This document shows, in pieces, positions 60,275-64,000 of a DNA stretch of 64,000 nt. Every line of letters begins with the position of its first letter. Position 1 is the stretch's first letter. The stretch comes from Marinomonas sp. TW1 (GTDB taxonomy: Bacteria > Pseudomonadota > Gammaproteobacteria > Pseudomonadales > Marinomonadaceae). Position numbers and translations under genes: made by a program. Location: NCBI RefSeq assembly GCF_001625355.1, contig NZ_JSEE01000017.1:1-64000 (forward strand), given 5' to 3'. The notes beneath the pieces were generated by a model that was not told where the DNA came from, made no database searches, and saw nothing but the letters and a program-made list of their open reading frames with translations.

Positions 60275-60568
60275 TTAGTAAACCGCTTCCGTTGGGGTTT
60301 TATAAAGATCCAACAAATAGTCGTCTTTGACTGGCGGCAATTGCAAGTAGAAACCCTTATCACGGATTTCATCCATGACCTTTTGTGCTTCCGCTCGTGC
60401 TAACGTCTTTTCGGGTGTGAGTAGCATCGTCATGGCACTGATGCCTTTGCCAAAACGTTCCATCAACGCATCAGGGACTTTCGATAAGCCTACGGCTTTC
60501 TCTACGAAAAGGTACATGCCTTCTCGCTTCGATGAATGGAACACTTCAATAATCAATCGCTCTTTCAT
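60275..60568 (-). CDS. ycgL: YcgL-domain protein
   Basis: A 97-residue protein matching Ycg[23 protein letters not shown] and [20 protein letters not shown]. Function unknown; conserved beside rnd. Confidence 0.88.
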   Translation of the reverse strand: MKERLIIEVFHSSKREGMYLFVEKAVGLSKVPDALMERFGKGISAMTMLLTPEKTLARAEAQKVMDEIRDKGFYLQLPPVKDDYLLDLYKTPTEAVY

Positions 60569-60597
60569 AGTTTTCTCTTGACCATTAATATGATCGT

Positions 60598-61740
60598 TTA
60601 GGACGTTTTAAATTTATCTAAAATTGGGTTCACAATGACATCTTGACGCCAACCTGTCATGGCTGGGTTTTGCCAATCAATGGCAGAACCATCAAATAAA
60701 TGACGCACCACAGGCTCTAACAACTTACGCTTCATCATGGCTTCTGGTGCCACGCCCATGGTTTCGGCTCGACCACGAACAAACGCTTTGACCGCTTTCG
60801 TTAACTCCCCTGCTTGAGAAGATAAAGGCGTTTCCAATGGCATCTGATATTCATCGGCAGACAGCTCTTTCACCATAGCGACTTTCTCAAGAATCGTTTC
60901 TCCATACAAGCGCTGCTGACGGCCCGTAATTTCCTCAACAGTGGAAATGGCTTTATGATGCGTCGGTAGTGTTTTAGCGATCGACCATAAAGTACGATCT
61001 TTCAAAATTTGCCCTTTTGGCACGTCTTCTTTTCGTGCTTGCTCATCACGCCAAATGAACAACAGACGTAACAAGGTTAAACCTTCTGGAGATAAGCGCC
61101 ATGCTGTCTTCACACCCGCCCAGTTTTGCTCTGGATCCGAGTTCATCTGGTATTGCCACTTTAACGTCTCACAATCTTCTAATGCCCATTCGAGCATTTT
61201 CTTGTCTTTTAGGCGCGCGACTTGCATCGGATACACTTTTGCAAGATACACCACATCCAGTGCCGCATAACGTTTTTGCGCATCGGTTAATGGACGCTGT
61301 GTCCAATCTGAGCGGGTTTCATCTTTTGCCACTTCAATGCGTAAATACTCATGAATCAATTTCACATAACTCAATGACCATTGTGCACTGGCGTAGGCTT
61401 CCCCTATTTGAGTATCGTAAAATGGGGTAGGTAAAACGCCCAACAAACGATCAAAGACGTCAAGATCTTCAGAGCAAGCATGAAACACTTTCATAACGGC
61501 AGAGTTCACCATTAGCGCTTTCAATGGCGACCAATCATCAATGCTTAAAGGGTCAATTAAAACTGCCTTCTCCCCTTCACTGATCTGAATTAGACCCGTA
61601 ATCGGAAAATAGGTTGTACGGCGAATAAATTCAGTATCCACCGCAATCACGGGCAATTCAGCCCAATAGTCACACCAACTGGCTAAGGACGCATTGTCCG
61701 CGACCCATACAATATTCAACGCCTCATCATGCTCATTCAT
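60598..61740 (-). CDS. rnd: Ribonuclease D
   Basis: A 380-residue 3'-5' exonuclease for tRNA maturation. The DEDDy set is visible: DTEF near the start, [20 protein letters not shown] and [10 protein letters not shown]. An HRDC domain follows ([24 protein letters not shown]). It is 1 base from recR. Confidence 0.93.
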   Translation of the reverse strand: MNEHDEALNIVWVADNASLASWCDYWAELPVIAVDTEFIRRTTYFPITGLIQISEGEKAVLIDPLSIDDWSPLKALMVNSAVMKVFHACSEDLDVFDRLLGVLPTPFYDTQIGEAYASAQWSLSYVKLIHEYLRIEVAKDETRSDWTQRPLTDAQKRYAALDVVYLAKVYPMQVARLKDKKMLEWALEDCETLKWQYQMNSDPEQNWAGVKTAWRLSPEGLTLLRLLFIWRDEQARKEDVPKGQILKDRTLWSIAKTLPTHHKAISTVEEITGRQQRLYGETILEKVAMVKELSADEYQMPLETPLSSQAGELTKAVKAFVRGRAETMGVAPEAMMKRKLLEPVVRHLFDGSAIDWQNPAMTGWRQDVIVNPILDKFKTS

Positions 61741-61741
61741 T

Positions 61742-62335
61742 TTAGAGTGTCTTCCGTCCCTCTAACGCTAAGGCCAGAGTATTGCCATCAACGTATTCCA
61801 GCTCACCACCCATGGGCACACCATGGGCAATGCGGCTTACATTAATATTCAATGTTTTGAGTTTTTCCGCAATATAATGACAAGTCGCCTCGCCTTCTAC
61901 TGTGGAATTCGTTGCAATTATGGCTTCTTCTACTTCGTTGTTAACCACCAAGGCTTCCAAACGATCCAGTCCTAACTCTTCCGGCCCGATACCATCAATC
62001 GGAGACAAATGCCCAAGTAAGACAAAATAACGCCCCTGATACGATCCTGCCGATTCAATAGCCACAACATCTGCAGGTGTTTCAACGATACATAAGCGCT
62101 TTTCATCGCGCTCTGGATCCTGACAAATATCACATTCAGACTCTTCCGTTAAAGTACGGCAACTACCACAACGACCGACTTTATCCAACGCTTCGCGCAG
62201 CGCGCTGGCCAATTTATCGGCCCCTTGATGATCACGCTCTAACAAGTACAAAGCCATTTTTTGCGCCGAGCGCGGCCCGACACCGGGCAAACAACGCAAG
62301 GACTCAATCAGTTCCGAAATAAGAGGACTAAACAA
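61742..62335 (-). CDS. recR: Recombination protein RecR
   Basis: A 197-residue protein with the helix-hairpin-helix [19 protein letters not shown], a zinc motif [16 protein letters not shown] and a Toprim domain ([31 protein letters not shown]). It acts with RecO and RecF in loading RecA. In the conserved dnaX-ybaB-recR cluster. Confidence 0.95.
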   Translation of the reverse strand: MFSPLISELIESLRCLPGVGPRSAQKMALYLLERDHQGADKLASALREALDKVGRCGSCRTLTEESECDICQDPERDEKRLCIVETPADVVAIESAGSYQGRYFVLLGHLSPIDGIGPEELGLDRLEALVVNNEVEEAIIATNSTVEGEATCHYIAEKLKTLNINVSRIAHGVPMGGELEYVDGNTLALALEGRKTL

Positions 62336-62346
62336 GAGGTCAGCTC

Positions 62347-62676
62347 CTAGAAAGGCATTTTGAAGCCTGGTGGAAGAGACATACCAGCGGTTGCTTCTTC
62401 CATTTTGTTTTTCTGGTTAGTTTCAATATTACGAACCGCATCGTTCATCGCTGCAGCAATCAAGTCTTCCAGCATTTCTTTATCGTCTTCAAACAACGAA
62501 TCATCGATAGAAACACGTTTCACATCGTGACGACCCGTCATCACGACTTTTACTAAACCTGCACCGGCTTGGCCTTCTACTTCCATATTGGCAATTTCTT
62601 CTTGCGCCTTCTGCATGTTTTCTTGCATCTTTTGCGCTTGGCGCATCATGTTGCCCATACCACCTTTAAACATCAT
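62347..62676 (-). CDS. ybaB: YbaB/EbfC-family nucleoid-associated protein
   Basis: A 109-residue protein: [46 protein letters not shown] and the Met/Pro-rich C-terminus. It binds DNA as a dimer. GGAGAG precedes ATG. Lies between dnaX and recR, as usual. Confidence 0.93.
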   Translation of the reverse strand: MMFKGGMGNMMRQAQKMQENMQKAQEEIANMEVEGQAGAGLVKVVMTGRHDVKRVSIDDSLFEDDKEMLEDLIAAAMNDAVRNIETNQKNKMEEATAGMSLPPGFKMPF

Positions 62677-62690
62677 TTCTCTCCAAATTA

Positions 62691-64000
62691 TTAAGCTTTA
62701 ACTTTTACTGAGTCATAAACCAACTGTGCTCCCATCGTACTGGACAAGGCTTGCACAACTGGGTGTGAATTTAAGTGTTGAATCGCAACCTGTAAGGCTT
62801 CAGCACGTTTGCTGGCGGCGAATTCTTCTGCAGTGACCCCTTCGGTCTCTTCTACAGTATCAATGATCAAGGGCACTGGCATGGCGAAAAAATCACTCAA
62901 TGCGCCTTGAATTTGTTCATAACGAACTTGGTTTAGCATGTGCCCGTATTCAAGCGGAACTTGTAATCTAATACCTTGATCACTGGCATCTACCATACTG
63001 GAATTCATCAAAATATTCTGCACCAAGCCTCTCAGAGGTAAGCGCGGCGCCACCAGCCACCAAATTTGCATGGTAAGCTCATTATAATGATTCAACTCAG
63101 GCAATGGCATTCCCAAAGCGGGTTGCGCAATGGTATCCGGCACTTTAGCCAATCTAGGATCGGAGGAATCCTTCTCTGCCAATTCCGGCTCTGCTTCTAC
63201 CACGTCAGAAGCCAGTGCCTCAACGAGGTCCGCCGCGGGGTTAAACGGGTCTGCCACATCGGCAATGGCACGCTCTTCCGCCTCTTCTTCGTCTTCCTCT
63301 TCATCATCAACCGACTCTGACTCCTTATGAGACGCTTCCAGCAAAGATTCTACTCGTGCCGCCGCTCGCTCTGACATTTTAGAGTCATTTTGGCTTGAAT
63401 CAAGTTCAACACTAGAAGCATTAATGTCCTGCTGTGGCGTTTGATGGTCTACTGAAACTTCATTTTCATGCGTCATCACATTAGATGTTTCGACCTCAGC
63501 ATCAGAATCATCAGAACTTACGACTTCTGGATCCTCTGAAGCCAAGATAGGCTCAAGCCTTGCATCCGCTGACTGAGCTTCTGGCGCTTCGGGAGATTGC
63601 GACACAGCCGCTACTGTATCCTCTACCGTCTCATCCATTGTTTCGTGCGTTGGCACGTCTTCCCAAGGAGGACGTTCATCCGCACTGAGATTGGTCGACG
63701 AAGAGGCTTGAACTGACTGCGCCTGCGGTTCACTTTCAACAGCGCCATTAGTAGAGATCGCCTCGGGAGCATCCGGCTCAGCCTCAACATGCTCAGTCAA
63801 AGCCGCGGATGTTAGTGTGTTTTCGGATGAACTGGCCGAGTCAACTTCAGGTGTTTTTTTTTCTACTTCCGCCGCTATAGGCGCTTGCTGAGTCATGGTC
63901 ATCGGCGGCGCAGGGCGGAAAGCAATCAGTCGCAGCATGAGCATCTCAAAACCGGCCCGCGCAGAATGTGCCAAATGCAAATCCCGACGACCAACCAATA
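62691..64000 (-). CDS. dnaX: DNA polymerase III subunit tau/gamma, C-terminal part
   Basis: The frame is open at the right edge. It begins in clamp-loader domain III ([29 protein letters not shown]) and continues with a long acidic Ser/Glu linker. The tau-specific C-terminal domain follows ([35 protein letters not shown]). The N-terminal ATPase part is outside. An A9 run at 63854-63862 should allow gamma formation. Confidence 0.93.
   Translation of the reverse strand, partial: LVGRRDLHLAHSARAGFEMLMLRLIAFRPAPPMTMTQQAPIAAEVEKKTPEVDSASSSENTLTSAALTEHVEAEPDAPEAISTNGAVESEPQAQSVQASSSTNLSADERPPWEDVPTHETMDETVEDTVAAVSQSPEAPEAQSADARLEPILASEDPEVVSSDDSDAEVETSNVMTHENEVSVDHQTPQQDINASSVELDSSQNDSKMSERAAARVESLLEASHKESESVDDEEEDEEEAEERAIADVADPFNPAADLVEALASDVVEAEPELAEKDSSDPRLAKVPDTIAQPALGMPLPELNHYNELTMQIWWLVAPRLPLRGLVQNILMNSSMVDASDQGIRLQVPLEYGHMLNQVRYEQIQGALSDFFAMPVPLIIDTVEETEGVTAEEFAASKRAEALQVAIQHLNSHPVVQALSSTMGAQLVYDSVKVKA
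63854..63862 (-). other. Probable dnaX frameshift run (A9)
   Basis: The frame reads GAA AAA AAA ACA. A -1 slip gives AAC ACC TGA, so the shortened product ends two codons later. Its place shortly after domain III matches the gamma/tau switch in other bacteria. Confidence 0.65.

Noticed and set aside
1-64000. CRISPR arrays and rRNA genes
   Set aside because: No regularly spaced identical repeats and no rRNA signature sequences were seen; the short tandem repeats present lie within coding regions or promoters.

Overview
The window looks like part of a marine gammaproteobacterial chromosome, probably Oceanospirillales and possibly Marinomonas-like. This is inferred from the conserved right-hand genes (dusA, tal, hrpA, cysK, rnd, recR, ybaB, dnaX) and their protein style; no database search was possible. 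Roughly 1-45.7 kb is a prophage integrated at the 5' end of dusA. The other 18 kb is ordinary host backbone. The prophage's far end is not recognisable here and probably lies left of position 1, beyond an IS3-family insertion sequence cut by the window edge.  PROPHAGE LAYOUT. Most structural genes read leftward (minus strand). From right to left: lysis genes (29.7-28.6 kb), a lambda-type head module (28.3-21 kb: terminase small and large subunits, gpW connector, portal, S49 protease, major capsid protein, joining proteins), then a P2-type contractile tail and baseplate (20.5-10.4 kb: V, W, J, I, H-like, sheath FI, tube FII, E with an E+E' frameshift, tape measure T). The last tail genes U, X and D lie at 2.4-0.8 kb. 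About 8 kb of accessory DNA separates them from T. Gene D carries an in-frame amber codon. The immunity region is at 40 kb (Cro/CI-type switch, CII-like protein, a replication O-like protein with its neighbours, and an ImmA/IrrE plus PIN-like toxin-antitoxin pair). A rightward operon (42.8-44.4 kb: CsrA-like fusion, two unknowns, PrtN-like) runs to the dusA-type integrase.  ACCESSORY CARGO. Two islands share one plan. A leftward antirepressor gene (Rha family at 6.1-6.7 kb; KilA-N family at 30.9-31.4 kb) is preceded by a structured leader that looks like a C4/P4-CI antisense RNA immunity module. An AT-rich, defence-like gene set reads divergently away from it. In the first island this is a restriction-endonuclease/STAND NTPase (7.0-9.3 kb). 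In the second it is a three-gene operon of a membrane protein, a P-loop GTPase and an unknown protein (31.9-34.3 kb). The two RNA modules carry different, compensated pairing sequences, so they appear to have separate specificities. The first island also holds two broken copies of the rha 3' end and several integron-style gene cassettes with attC-like sites but no integron integrase. The second island abuts a frameshifted second tyrosine integrase.  HOST BACKBONE (45.7-64 kb). dusA-tal; an acetyltransferase; a PQQ-type aldose dehydrogenase; a GGDEF diguanylate cyclase; an MlaA homologue with an acidic Trp-rich repeat tail and no lipobox; hrpA; cysK; a class II glutamine amidotransferase; a VWA membrane protein; ycgN, ycgL, rnd, recR, ybaB and the 3' part of dnaX. 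The dnaX fragment has an A9 run that would give a gamma-type product by -1 frameshifting. No rRNA gene, CRISPR array or convincing tRNA gene was seen.
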